From: AG25 sp035518815
Lineage (GTDB): Bacteria; Gemmatimonadota; Gemmatimonadetes; Gemmatimonadales; GWC2-71-9
DNA: 64,000 bases
Assembly: GCA_035518815.1 (NCBI GenBank)
Contig: DATIXG010000074.1
Span: forward strand, 1 to 64,000
Direction: 5' to 3'
Shown: positions 46,640 through 54,920 of the stretch, piece after piece
How positions within the stretch are numbered: position 1 is the stretch's first letter
Layout: each line of letters begins with the position of its first letter
Notes under the pieces: generated by a model
Seen by the model: the letters and a program-made list of their open reading frames with translations, nothing else
Told to the model about the DNA's origin: nothing
Database searches by the model: none
Made by a program: the position numbers and the translations under genes

Positions 46640-48319
46640 CTAGGCGAGCGCCGGTGCCGGTTGCTCCACCCGCGCTCTGGCGGGGAAATGGATGGTGAAG
46701 GTTGTCCCCCGTCCTGCAACGGATTGCACGAAGACGATTCCGCGATGGGCGTCCACGGCGCGTTGGACGATGGCCAGGCCAAGTCCGGTGCCACCCCCCG
46801 CCGCCCGACCGGTAACGAACGGCTCGAACAAGCGGGGCCGCACGGTCTCCGGAATGCCCGGGCCGTTGTCGCTGACGCGGAGGAACACCGGGTTCTCGAT
46901 TCCCGCGCCACCTGGCAATTCGCGCGCGTCCGAGCGGCCCGTTTGCACGACGACCTGGGCGCCGGCGCCCGCGGCCTGGACGGCGTTCAGGACGAGGTTC
47001 GAGACCACGCGATGCAGCAGGTCTTCATCGCCTTCCATGGAAGCGACCTCGCCCTCGAGCGTGATACGCGCATCGGCGGCGCAGTCGGGATGCTCGCGCA
47101 CCACGCGAATCGCGGCGGCGGCCACGCGCTGCAGGTCCAGGGGGCGGCATTCGGTCACGCGGACGCGCGAGAAGTCGAGGAATTCCGACAGCAGGCGTGT
47201 CAGCCGGTCGCTTTCGCGCACGATCAGTCCGGCCAGGACGTGGTCGTCGGCGTTGGAGCGTTTCGGGCGGGCGAGCTGCTCCACCGACGAGCGGATGGAG
47301 GCGAGCGGGTTCTTGATCTCGTGCGCCAGGCTGGCCGACAGCTCGGCCACGGCTTCCAGGCGCTCGGTGCGGAGGTGCAGCTCCTCCAGCCGTTTCGAGT
47401 CGGAGATGTCGGTGAAGATGGCCGTGACGCGTGGCGGCCCTGCGGGCGGCGCTTCGAGGGTCGTGGTGGTCACGCCGATGGGGAACGTGCGGTCGGGGCG
47501 GCGCACCGTGGCTTCGACGCGCATGGCGCGCACCCCGCGACGGGCGGTGGCCGTGATCGCGGCCCAGAATTCGGGGGCCATGCGCGCGAACTCCGGCATG
47601 ATCGGCCGCGTGCGCCAGTCGCGCTCGTGGAAGCCGAGGATGTGCTCGGCGGCCGGATTGCAATACAGGAGGAGGCCGTCGCCGTCCACCGTTACAACAC
47701 CGGTCGGGATGTTCCGCAGCACGTCCGACGCTTCGAGCCTCGCCTGACGCAGCTCCCCGGCGAGCGCGACGCGCTCCGCCTCCATGACCGAGACCCGGCT
47801 CGAGAAGTACGCCGTGACGGCGGCAACGGCCGCGAACAAGGCAAGCTGGACCCCGATGTTCGGCGTCATCGCGGTGCGGTGGCCGAAGAAGACGTCGGCC
47901 AAATACACCATGCCCACGAGCACCGTGACGAGACCCGTGTTGGCGGGCGGCATGAGGACCGCGGCCACCGCGATGAGCGGCACGTAGAGCGACGTGAAGT
48001 CGCTCTGGGGTCCGCCGGTCATATGGACCACGGCCGTCACGAGCGCCGTGTCGAAGAGCGCCTGGAGGTATACGAAGGTCGGACCCGGCGCTCGGTCCCG
48101 GACATGCGTGTACCAGTACGACGGGATGGTGACGACGACGGCGGCTACGAGCAGGAGCGAAGCGACGAGGATATCCGTCGGGGTGGCGACCGTGACGCGG
48201 AGCGCCGCGCTCAGATAGATCGCGATCGCCACGCACATCCGCCCGATGTAGACCGAGCGGAGGAGGGCCCGGGGACTCGGCATCGCCGACGCCCGCGTCC
48301 GCCGGCCGAGCCAGCTCAT
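46640..48319 (-). CDS. pilS: PilS-type sensor histidine kinase
   Basis: 559 residues. About six membrane helices (30-210), a PAS domain (about 225-330, 'DVLRNIPTGVVTVDGDGLLL'), DHp with His in 'SLAHEIKNPLASIRSSVEQL', and HATPase with 'VSNLVLNAVQAA', 'DNGPGIP' and 'GTGLGLAIVQRAVDAHRG'. Six helices plus PAS is the classic PilS layout, where PilS senses pilin in the membrane. It follows the Thx gene by 15 nt and precedes its presumed partner regulator by about 100 nt. Confidence 0.85.
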   Translation of the reverse strand: MSWLGRRTRASAMPSPRALLRSVYIGRMCVAIAIYLSAALRVTVATPTDILVASLLLVAAVVVTIPSYWYTHVRDRAPGPTFVYLQALFDTALVTAVVHMTGGPQSDFTSLYVPLIAVAAVLMPPANTGLVTVLVGMVYLADVFFGHRTAMTPNIGVQLALFAAVAAVTAYFSSRVSVMEAERVALAGELRQARLEASDVLRNIPTGVVTVDGDGLLLYCNPAAEHILGFHERDWRTRPIMPEFARMAPEFWAAITATARRGVRAMRVEATVRRPDRTFPIGVTTTTLEAPPAGPPRVTAIFTDISDSKRLEELHLRTERLEAVAELSASLAHEIKNPLASIRSSVEQLARPKRSNADDHVLAGLIVRESDRLTRLLSEFLDFSRVRVTECRPLDLQRVAAAAIRVVREHPDCAADARITLEGEVASMEGDEDLLHRVVSNLVLNAVQAAGAGAQVVVQTGRSDARELPGGAGIENPVFLRVSDNGPGIPETVRPRLFEPFVTGRAAGGGTGLGLAIVQRAVDAHRGIVFVQSVAGRGTTFTIHFPARARVEQPAPALA

Positions 48320-48334
48320 GCGCTTCGCGCCCTG

Positions 48335-48484
48335 CTACCGCGCGGTGGCGGGTGGCGTCGCGCCCCCCTCACGCCGCGCCCGGCCGCCCCGTTGCTTGGC
48401 CTTGAGCTTCTTGCGTCGCCGGCTATTGCCATAGGTGCCGCGAAAGATCTTGCCGCGGCTGCTGCGGAGGTCGCCCTTCCCCAT
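48335..48484 (-). CDS. 30S ribosomal protein Thx
   Basis: 49 residues, highly basic. 'MGKGDLRSSRGKIFRGTYGN' followed by 'SRRRKKLKAKQRGG' is the Thx family, a small peptide bound in the head of the 30S subunit in Thermus and relatives. The tail is longer than in Thermus. GGAG lies about 7 nt before the ATG at 48484. The kinase gene starts 15 nt downstream. Confidence 0.85.
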   Translation of the reverse strand: MGKGDLRSSRGKIFRGTYGNSRRRKKLKAKQRGGRARREGGATPPATAR

Positions 48485-48574
48485 AAGGAGCTCCAGTCGG
48501 ATGTGGTTGGTCGGTAAGGTATGTGTCCGCCACGGCACGAACCAGTCGGCGCCGCCGATATTAGATTCCGGCCC

Positions 48575-49306
48575 ATGACTTGTCATGCCTGCGGTGCCAC
48601 CCTCGCGCCCACGGCGCGGTTCTGCCACAAATGCGGCGCTGCCACTCAGGGCGCCACCCCGACCGGCTGGCGCGCGGGCCTCCCCTGGGCCCTCGCCGGT
48701 GCCGCGCTCGGCGCGCTCATCGCGGTCGTCGGCCTCCGCTTTTCGGGAAGCTCAGGCGGTGGATCCTTCGAAAGCCAGAGCGCTCCACCACCCTTTGCCG
48801 GAGCGCCGCCCATGGCCGGCGGCGGGGGGGGCGGAGGCGGCATGGCCCCGCCGGACATCAGCCGGATGTCGCCCGAGGAACGCGCCAACCGGCTGTACAA
48901 CCGCATCATGACGCTGCATTCCGCGGGCAAGACGGACAGCGCGGAATTCTTCCTGCCGATGGCCCTGCAGGCCTACGCCATGCTGCCCGCGCTGGATATC
49001 GACGCGCGCTATCATGTGGGAGTGCTGCATCTGACGGGAGGCGATGCCGCGGGCGCGATGGCGCAGGCCGACACGATTCTGCGCCAGGCCCCGACGCATC
49101 TGTTCGGATTCGTGCTCCGTGCGCACGCGTCCGAGCTGCGCAAGGATCCGAGCGGCGTCCAGCAGGCCTATCGCGATTTCCTGCGCAACGAGGCCGCCGA
49201 ACGGGCGCGCCAGTTGCCGGAGTACGCCGACCACGCCCAGAACCTCGACTCGTTCCACGAGCAGGCCGCGCAAGCCACGAAGGGTGCCGGGAAGGCCGGG
49301 ACGTAA
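48575..49306 (+). CDS. Zinc-ribbon membrane protein with helical C-terminal domain
   Basis: 243 residues. N-terminal Cys4 zinc ribbon 'CHACGATLAPTARFCHKCGA', a membrane helix (about 37-55), a Gly/Pro-rich linker with an eight-glycine run, and a C-terminal helical domain (about 105-230) resembling TPR helices ('LHLTGGDAAGAMAQADTILR'). Function unknown. It is the only plus-strand gene between 1.3 and 61 kb and is divergent from Thx across 90 nt. ATG at 48575. Confidence 0.75.
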   Translation: MTCHACGATLAPTARFCHKCGAATQGATPTGWRAGLPWALAGAALGALIAVVGLRFSGSSGGGSFESQSAPPPFAGAPPMAGGGGGGGGMAPPDISRMSPEERANRLYNRIMTLHSAGKTDSAEFFLPMALQAYAMLPALDIDARYHVGVLHLTGGDAAGAMAQADTILRQAPTHLFGFVLRAHASELRKDPSGVQQAYRDFLRNEAAERARQLPEYADHAQNLDSFHEQAAQATKGAGKAGT

Positions 49307-49342
49307 GCCCCCGTCCCGGTCCCGCTCTCTTCGTTCCTACCG

Positions 49343-50548
49343 TTACTGAACCGCGTTGACCATGTCGAAAATGGGCAGGTACATCGCGACCACCATGCCG
49401 CCGACGATCACGCCCAGCACGACGATCATGATCGGCTCCATGAGGGAGAGCAGCGCGCTCACGGCCGCGTCCACTTCCTCGTCGTAGAAGTCGGCGATCT
49501 TCGACAGCATCTCGTCCAATCCGCCGGTCTGTTCGCCCACGGCGATCATGGAAATCACCATAGGCGGGAAGACCTTGGACTTTTGCAGGGGCGCGGCGAT
49601 GGTCTCACCGCCCGCGATCGACGCGCGCGACTCCATCACCGCGTTGTGGATCACCATATTGCCGGCGGTCCGGGCCGTGATCTCGAGGCCGTCGAGGATG
49701 GACACGCCGGACGAGATGAGGGTGCCGAGGGTGCGGGTGAAGCGGGACACGGCGGACTTCCGGATCAGATCGCCGAGCACGGGCATGTGCAGCAGCAACG
49801 TGTCGATCTGAAGCTTGCCCGGCGGCGTCTTGTAGTAGCGGGTGATCCCGATGCCGATGCCGATGATCGCGCCGCCCATGGCCCACCAGTAGTGCTTGAG
49901 CAGGTTGCTCGCGCCGATCACGATGCGCGTCGGCAGGGGCAGCTCGAGGTTCACTGACGCGAACATGTTCTGGAACGTCGGGATTACGAAGATCAGCAGC
50001 ACGGTCACGGCGATCGCGGCGACCGACATGATCACCGCCGGATAGACCATGGCGCCCTTCACCTTGCGGATGATGGCGTCGTTCTTCTCGAGGAACTGGG
50101 CGAGCCGCAGCAGGATGGTGTCGAGAATACCGCCGGCCTCGCCGGCGGCCACCATGTTGACGTAGAGGTCGCCGAACGCCTTCGGATGCTTGCGGAGGGC
50201 GTCGGCGAGCGTGTGGCCGCTCTCCACGTCGTAGACCACCTGGCGCGTCACGTCGGCCAGGATCTTGTTCTCCGTCTGCTGGGCCAGGATGTCGAGCGCC
50301 TGGACCAGGGGCAGGCCGGCGTTGATCATGGTGGCGAACTGGCGGGTGAGCACCACGACGTCGCGCGTCTTGATGCCGCTGCCGAACTTGAAGCTGATCT
50401 TGAACTGCTTGGGCGCCTGCCGCACCTGCACCACGAGCATGCGGTTCTTGCGCAGGTGCGCGACGACGTCGTCCTTCGACGGAAGGTCGACCTCGCCTTG
50501 CTGCAGCTCCCCTTTCAGGGTGCGCGCGGTGTACTGGAATACCGGCAT
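49343..50548 (-). CDS. pilC: Type IV pilus inner-membrane platform protein PilC
   Basis: 401 residues, GspF/PilC family. The N-terminus 'PVFQYTARTLKGELQQGEVD' is typical. Two GspF cytoplasmic domains, each followed by membrane segments ('AIAVTVLLIFVIPTFQNMF' and 'PIMIVVLGVIVGGMVVAMYL'). It couples the PilB/PilT motors to the pilus base. It is third in pilB-pilT-pilC, 18 nt after pilT. Confidence 0.95.
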   Translation of the reverse strand: MPVFQYTARTLKGELQQGEVDLPSKDDVVAHLRKNRMLVVQVRQAPKQFKISFKFGSGIKTRDVVVLTRQFATMINAGLPLVQALDILAQQTENKILADVTRQVVYDVESGHTLADALRKHPKAFGDLYVNMVAAGEAGGILDTILLRLAQFLEKNDAIIRKVKGAMVYPAVIMSVAAIAVTVLLIFVIPTFQNMFASVNLELPLPTRIVIGASNLLKHYWWAMGGAIIGIGIGITRYYKTPPGKLQIDTLLLHMPVLGDLIRKSAVSRFTRTLGTLISSGVSILDGLEITARTAGNMVIHNAVMESRASIAGGETIAAPLQKSKVFPPMVISMIAVGEQTGGLDEMLSKIADFYDEEVDAAVSALLSLMEPIMIVVLGVIVGGMVVAMYLPIFDMVNAVQ

Positions 50549-50566
50549 GACGTCCTCCCGTAGGCC

Positions 50567-51703
50567 CTATCGGCGGGCGGCCACCTTCTGTTGTCCGCTC
50601 GGCGTCGCGGTTCCAACCGGCTCCCGCTCGTCCATCGGGGGCTCGCCGATCATGCGCAGGAATTCGTTCGGGCTCGAGCTGACGCGGAGGCACTCCTCCT
50701 TGGACACCTCGCGGCCCATGTAGAGCTGGTACAGCGAGTCGTTCAGGGTCTGCATCCCGTATTTCTTCCCCGCCTGCATCGAGGACTCGATCTGGTGAAC
50801 CTTGTCGTCCCGGATGAGTGCCCGGATCGCCGGCGTGCACACCATGATCTCCGCGGCCATCACGCGCCCCCGGCCCGTCACCTTCTGCAGCAACGTCTGG
50901 GTGAGCACGCCCTCCAGCACGAACGCGAGCTGGGCGCGGATCTGCGATTGCTGGTGCGCCGGGAAGATGTCGATGATGCGGTTGATGGTCTCGGCCGCCG
51001 AGTTGGTGTGCAGCGTGGCGAAGGCCAGGTGGCCGGTCTCGGCGATCGTGAGGGCGGCCTGGGTCGTCTCGAGGTCTCGCATTTCGCCCACCAGCACCAC
51101 GTCGGGATCCTGGCGCAGCGCGTACTTGAGCGCGGCCGCGAAGCTGTTCGTGTCGGTCCCCACCTCTCGCTGATTCACGATGCAGCTCTGGTGGCGGTGG
51201 ATGAACTCGATCGGGTCTTCGACGGTGATGATGTGCCCCTTGAGCTCCCGGTTGATCTTGTCGATCATCGCCGCGAGGGTCGTGCTCTTGCCCGATCCCG
51301 TGGGCCCCGTAACCAGCACCAGGCCGCGGGGCCGCTCCGCCAGCTTTCCCACCACCTGTGGCAGGCCGAGATCGTCGAACGTGCGCACGTTGAAGGGGAT
51401 CTGCCGGATGACGAGCGAGACACACCCGCGCTGCTTGAAACAGTTCCCGCGGAAGCGCGCCAGGTTCTGGATCCCGAAGGAGAAGTCGAGCTCGCTTTCG
51501 GTCTCGAAGCGCTTCTTCTGGCTCTCGGTCAGCACCGAGTAAGCCAACGACAGCGTGTCCTTGGGGGTGAGCACCTCCGCGGTCGAGGCGTTCCCGATGT
51601 CGCCGTCGACGCGAAGCTTGGGCCGCTCGCCCGCGACAATGTGAAGGTCGGAGGCGTCTTTCTCGATCATCTCTTCCAAGAGCGCCCGGAGGTTCACCGT
51701 CAT
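50567..51703 (-). CDS. pilT: Pilus retraction ATPase PilT
   Basis: 378 residues. Walker A GPTGSGKST, Asp box ('HIITVEDPIEFIHRHQ'), His box ('GHLAFATLHTNSAAETINRI') and the PilT-specific C-terminal motif 'AIRALIRDDKVHQIESSMQ'. It powers pilus retraction in twitching. ATG at 51703 overlaps the pilB stop (ATGA). Confidence 0.96.
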   Translation of the reverse strand: MTVNLRALLEEMIEKDASDLHIVAGERPKLRVDGDIGNASTAEVLTPKDTLSLAYSVLTESQKKRFETESELDFSFGIQNLARFRGNCFKQRGCVSLVIRQIPFNVRTFDDLGLPQVVGKLAERPRGLVLVTGPTGSGKSTTLAAMIDKINRELKGHIITVEDPIEFIHRHQSCIVNQREVGTDTNSFAAALKYALRQDPDVVLVGEMRDLETTQAALTIAETGHLAFATLHTNSAAETINRIIDIFPAHQQSQIRAQLAFVLEGVLTQTLLQKVTGRGRVMAAEIMVCTPAIRALIRDDKVHQIESSMQAGKKYGMQTLNDSLYQLYMGREVSKEECLRVSSSPNEFLRMIGEPPMDEREPVGTATPSGQQKVAARR

Positions 51704-53415
51704 GCCGCCGTCTCCTTCACAACTTCGTCGAGTGTGGTAATGCCGCGCTTGACCTTCAGCATGCCGTCCATCCGGAGCGTGAGCATGCCGTCCTTCACGG
51801 CCTGCTCCCGCAGCTCCTCGGTGGACCCGCCTTTGAGGACGAGGCGCCGCAGGTGGCTACTCATGGCCATCACTTCGTACAGACCCTGGCGACCCTTATA
51901 GCCGGTCTCGTTGCAGGTATCGCAGCCCTGTCCCTTGAAGAACGTGAGCTTCGCCGCCTCGGCGACGGCGATCCCCAATGCGTGCAGCTCCTCATCCGAA
52001 TATTTGCGCTCGGCCTTGCAGTTGCTGCAGATGCGCCGGACCAGCCGCTGCGCCACGATGATGTTCACCGCGCTCGCCACGTTGAACGGCTCGATGCCCA
52101 TGTCGATCATGCGCGTCACCGTCGACGGGGCGTCGTTCGTGTGCAGCGTGGACAGCACGAGGTGGCCCGTCAGCGCGGCCTTGATCGCGATGGACCCCGT
52201 CTCCATGTCCCGGATCTCGCCGACCATGATGATGTTCGGGTCCTGGCGCAAAAACGCCTTGAGCGCCGCCGCGAACGTCATCCCGACCTCGTTCCGCACG
52301 AGCACCTGATTGATGCCCATGAGGTTGTACTCGACCGGGTCCTCGGCCGTCATGATGTTCACTTCCATCGTGTTGATGCGCGACAGGGCGGAGTACAGCG
52401 TCGTGGTCTTGCCCGACCCCGTCGGACCCGTGACGAGCACCATCCCGTACGGATTGAGAATCGCCCGCATCAGGTCCTGCTCGGCCTTTTGCTCGAAGCC
52501 GAACTTGGTCAGGTCGAGCGCCAGGTTGCCCTTGTCCAGAATTCGCAACACGACCTTCTCGCCGAACAACACCGGCAGCGTCGACACGCGGAAGTCGATC
52601 ACCCGGCTGCCCATCTTGAGCTTGATGCGCCCGTCCTGAGGGATGCGCCGTTCGGCGATGTTCAGAGCGGCCATGATCTTGACGCGCGAGGTGAGCGCCG
52701 CGCGCATCTTGATCGGCGGCTTCATGACCTCCTGTAGGGCCCCATCGATCCGGTACCGGACGCGCATCTCGTGCTCGAACGGCTCGATATGAATGTCCGA
52801 CGCGCCACGGTTCACTGCGTCGGTGAGCAGTCCATTGATGAGCTTCACAACCGGCGCGTCGTCCGCCAGATCCTGCGCTTTGACATCCTCGTCCTGCGCC
52901 TCTTCGACGACCTCCAGGTCTTCCGCCGCTTCCACGCTCTTGAGGAGGCTCTGCAGCCGCACATCGCCCTGCTGGTAGTACCGCTCAATCGCGTTGCGCA
53001 GCGTGTACTCCCCGGCGATGACCGGAAAGACGTCGCAACGCGTGATGAACTTGATGTCCTCGATGGCGGTGACGTTGTTCGGGTCGACAATCGCGATCGT
53101 GAGCGTCCGCCCCTCGCGCTTCAAGGGCAGAACGGTGTGTTTGAGCGCGATGTCCCCGGGCAGGAGCTTGAGGATCCTGGGCTCCACCTCAAAGCGCGAC
53201 AGGTCGACCGCCGGCATCCGGTACTGGCGGGCGAGCATCTTGGTGACCTCGGTTTCCTCGATGAAGCCGAGCTTCACCAAGGTGTAGCCGAGGCGCATCC
53301 CCGAGTTCTTTTGCTCGAGGAGGGCCTTTCTCAGCTGGTCCTGGGTTATCAGGCCTTCGCGGACGAGAATGTCGCCCAGCTTGTCCGAGGTGGCCGCTGC
53401 GGTCGCCGTATGCAA
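51700..53415 (-). CDS. pilB: Pilus extension ATPase PilB
   Basis: 571 residues. N-terminal GspE/MshEN domain ('LGDILVREGLITQDQLRKAL', 'PAVDLSRFEVEPRILKLLP'), N2 and the ATPase core with Walker A GPTGSGKTTTLY, Asp box 'TAEDPVEYNL' and His box 'GHLVLSTLHTNDAPSTVTRM'. A tetra-Cys zinc module is made of 'CSNC' and 'CDTC'. The N-terminal MshEN-like domain can bind c-di-GMP in some relatives. The only plausible start is TTG at 53415, with a promoter just upstream. Confidence 0.95.
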   Translation of the reverse strand: MHTATAAATSDKLGDILVREGLITQDQLRKALLEQKNSGMRLGYTLVKLGFIEETEVTKMLARQYRMPAVDLSRFEVEPRILKLLPGDIALKHTVLPLKREGRTLTIAIVDPNNVTAIEDIKFITRCDVFPVIAGEYTLRNAIERYYQQGDVRLQSLLKSVEAAEDLEVVEEAQDEDVKAQDLADDAPVVKLINGLLTDAVNRGASDIHIEPFEHEMRVRYRIDGALQEVMKPPIKMRAALTSRVKIMAALNIAERRIPQDGRIKLKMGSRVIDFRVSTLPVLFGEKVVLRILDKGNLALDLTKFGFEQKAEQDLMRAILNPYGMVLVTGPTGSGKTTTLYSALSRINTMEVNIMTAEDPVEYNLMGINQVLVRNEVGMTFAAALKAFLRQDPNIIMVGEIRDMETGSIAIKAALTGHLVLSTLHTNDAPSTVTRMIDMGIEPFNVASAVNIIVAQRLVRRICSNCKAERKYSDEELHALGIAVAEAAKLTFFKGQGCDTCNETGYKGRQGLYEVMAMSSHLRRLVLKGGSTEELREQAVKDGMLTLRMDGMLKVKRGITTLDEVVKETAA

Positions 53416-53436
53416 CTCGTTGAAATAGAACGACCT

Positions 53437-53464
53437 AAAATAGGTTGTGGCGAAGACGTGTCAA
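53437..53464 (-). promoter_or_regulatory. Candidate sigma-70 promoter of pilB-pilT-pilC
   Basis: Minus strand TTGACA (53464-53459), 16-nt spacer, TATTTT (53442-53437). It lies 20-50 nt before the pilB TTG start, and the -35 box overlaps the ComEA stop codon. Confidence 0.6.
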
Positions 53465-53883
53465 TGGGCGGGCGGCTCCACCCCCGAAAAAGTGACGAAA
53501 CGACGCACCACGTCCAGCAGGCGGGGGCCGACCCCCGGCACGCTGTCCAGGCGTTCAAGACTGCCAAACGGACCGTGTTCGGTGCGCCAGGCGACGATCC
53601 GCTCTGCCAGTGAGGGCCCGACGCGAGGGAGGCGCGTGATCTCCGTCACGTCCGCGCGGTCGAGGTCCACCCGCTCGCCTGGCAGGAGCGGGCGGGAGAG
53701 GCGTTCGGCGGTGTGCGCGCGTTGCGCGAGGCCGCTCTCGGGCGGTGTGTCCACCGGCATGAGCCTCACGTCGCCCGGGGCGGCTGCGGCGGACTGTCCC
53801 GTCCGAGGCGAGAGGCCGTAGCGCACCCCCGCGCCCACGAGGGCGAGCGCGCTCAAGAGCAGGGCGGCACGGCGGTCGTCCAT
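53461..53883 (-). CDS. ComEA-like helix-hairpin-helix protein
   Basis: 140 residues: one N-terminal membrane helix or signal anchor (about 7-23), a linker and a double helix-hairpin-helix domain ('DLDRADVTEITRLPRVGPSL', 'LERLDSVPGVGPRLLDVV'). ComEA binds DNA in the periplasm during natural transformation, a process that uses type IV pili. I chose ATG at 53883; the frame is open to 53946 but the signal helix starts here. Confidence 0.8.
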   Translation of the reverse strand: MDDRRAALLLSALALVGAGVRYGLSPRTGQSAAAAPGDVRLMPVDTPPESGLAQRAHTAERLSRPLLPGERVDLDRADVTEITRLPRVGPSLAERIVAWRTEHGPFGSLERLDSVPGVGPRLLDVVRRFVTFSGVEPPAH

Positions 53884-53952
53884 GGAGCCAATGTGACGGT
53901 GCGCCCGTACACAGCGGTACCCGTTCTGCGCGGGGAGCGCCGGCAAATTGCC

Positions 53953-53998
53953 GAAGTCGGAAGGCGGAAGGCGGAACAGAACGAACCGTTCCGACTTC
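53953..53998 (-). terminator. Hairpin downstream of the M28 lipoprotein gene
   Basis: GAAGTCGGAA and TTCCGACTTC form a perfect 10-bp stem; the 26-nt loop contains GGCGGAA repeated. It lies just downstream of the M28 gene (stop at 54012). No clear T-tract. Confidence 0.4.
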
Positions 53999-54011
53999 CA
54001 CGTTCCGCGTT

Positions 54012-54920
54012 CTAGCGCACCAGCGCCACAGCAACATCTCCAACGATTTGGAGGGACGCCGCGCTCACCTTGTCGATCGTATCCTCGGTCGTGTGCCAGT
54101 AGGGATAGTCGAAGTCGACCACGTCGATGGCATGCACGCCTGCCTTCTGGAGCGACACGTGATCGTCGATCAGCGTGTGCCGGACGCCCGGCCGGAACTG
54201 CGCGCCGTGGCCGATGTCGTGGGCGACGCGCCAGACGCGATCCACCACCTCGGGCGCCGTCGCTTGCGAGTTTCCTTCGTAGTAGATCTCGAGGTTCTTG
54301 TCGCCGACCATGTCGAACAACACGGCGTAGAGCGGCGCGTATCCCGCAGGCTGGTGCGCGGCAAAGTAGCGGGACCCGATCAGGACGTCGGTCGAATCCG
54401 CGAAGTCGCCGTAGTCCTCGCCGTCGACGAACAGCAGGTCCACGCCGAGCGCGGGTGGGGTGGCCTTGAGCGCGTCCGCCACACCCAGGAGGACGGCGAC
54501 GCCCGAGGCGCCATCGTTCGCGCCCGGCACCGGCATGCGCTGAGCGGCGAGGTTGGCGCTCTGGTCGGCATGGGGGCGCGTGTCCCAGTGAGCGAGGAAC
54601 AGCACGCGCTCGGTGGCGGCGGGGCGGAAACGACCGAGGAAGTTCCGCAGCGCGAGCTTCGATCCGCGTTTCGTGACGTGCGTGAAGGCCTGGACCACGA
54701 CGGTATCCGCGCTCGCGCGCAACCGCTCGAGGATCCAGTCGCCGGTCTGCTCGTGGGCCGGGGTTCCCGGCACGCGCGGTCCGAACTCGACTTGCCGGCG
54801 CAGGTACTCGAACGCCCGCTGGCCGTCGAACTTCTGCCCTCCTCCCGACCGCGCCCCCCCCGACCCCGCCCGGCAGGCGAGCAGCAGTCCCACCACCGCC
54901 AATCGCGCGGCCCGGCTCAC
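54012..54920 (-). CDS. M28-family glutaminyl-peptide cyclotransferase-like lipoprotein
   Basis: 302 residues. Lipobox L13-L14-A15-C16 suggests a lipoprotein. The M28 zinc site is visible: His in 'LAHWDTRPHAD', Asp in 'PVPGANDGASGVAVLL', Glu in 'VDGEDYGD', and His in 'DYPYWHTTEDT'. 'AHWDxRP.AD', 'PVPGANDGASG' and 'DGEDYGD' are typical of bacterial type II glutaminyl cyclases, which turn N-terminal Gln into pyroglutamate, more than of aminopeptidases. The GTG at 54920 overlaps the SprA stop (GTGA), so the two are co-translated; in Bacteroidota such enzymes modify exported proteins. Confidence 0.82.
   Translation of the reverse strand: MSRAARLAVVGLLLACRAGSGGARSGGGQKFDGQRAFEYLRRQVEFGPRVPGTPAHEQTGDWILERLRASADTVVVQAFTHVTKRGSKLALRNFLGRFRPAATERVLFLAHWDTRPHADQSANLAAQRMPVPGANDGASGVAVLLGVADALKATPPALGVDLLFVDGEDYGDFADSTDVLIGSRYFAAHQPAGYAPLYAVLFDMVGDKNLEIYYEGNSQATAPEVVDRVWRVAHDIGHGAQFRPGVRHTLIDDHVSLQKAGVHAIDVVDFDYPYWHTTEDTIDKVSAASLQIVGDVAVALVR

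Noticed and set aside
45875..48517. Very long open frame of 880 codons on the plus strand
   Set aside because: It lies antisense to a convincing kinase and a regulator. Its Arg/His/Glu-rich composition has no domain features; high GC produces such shadow frames.
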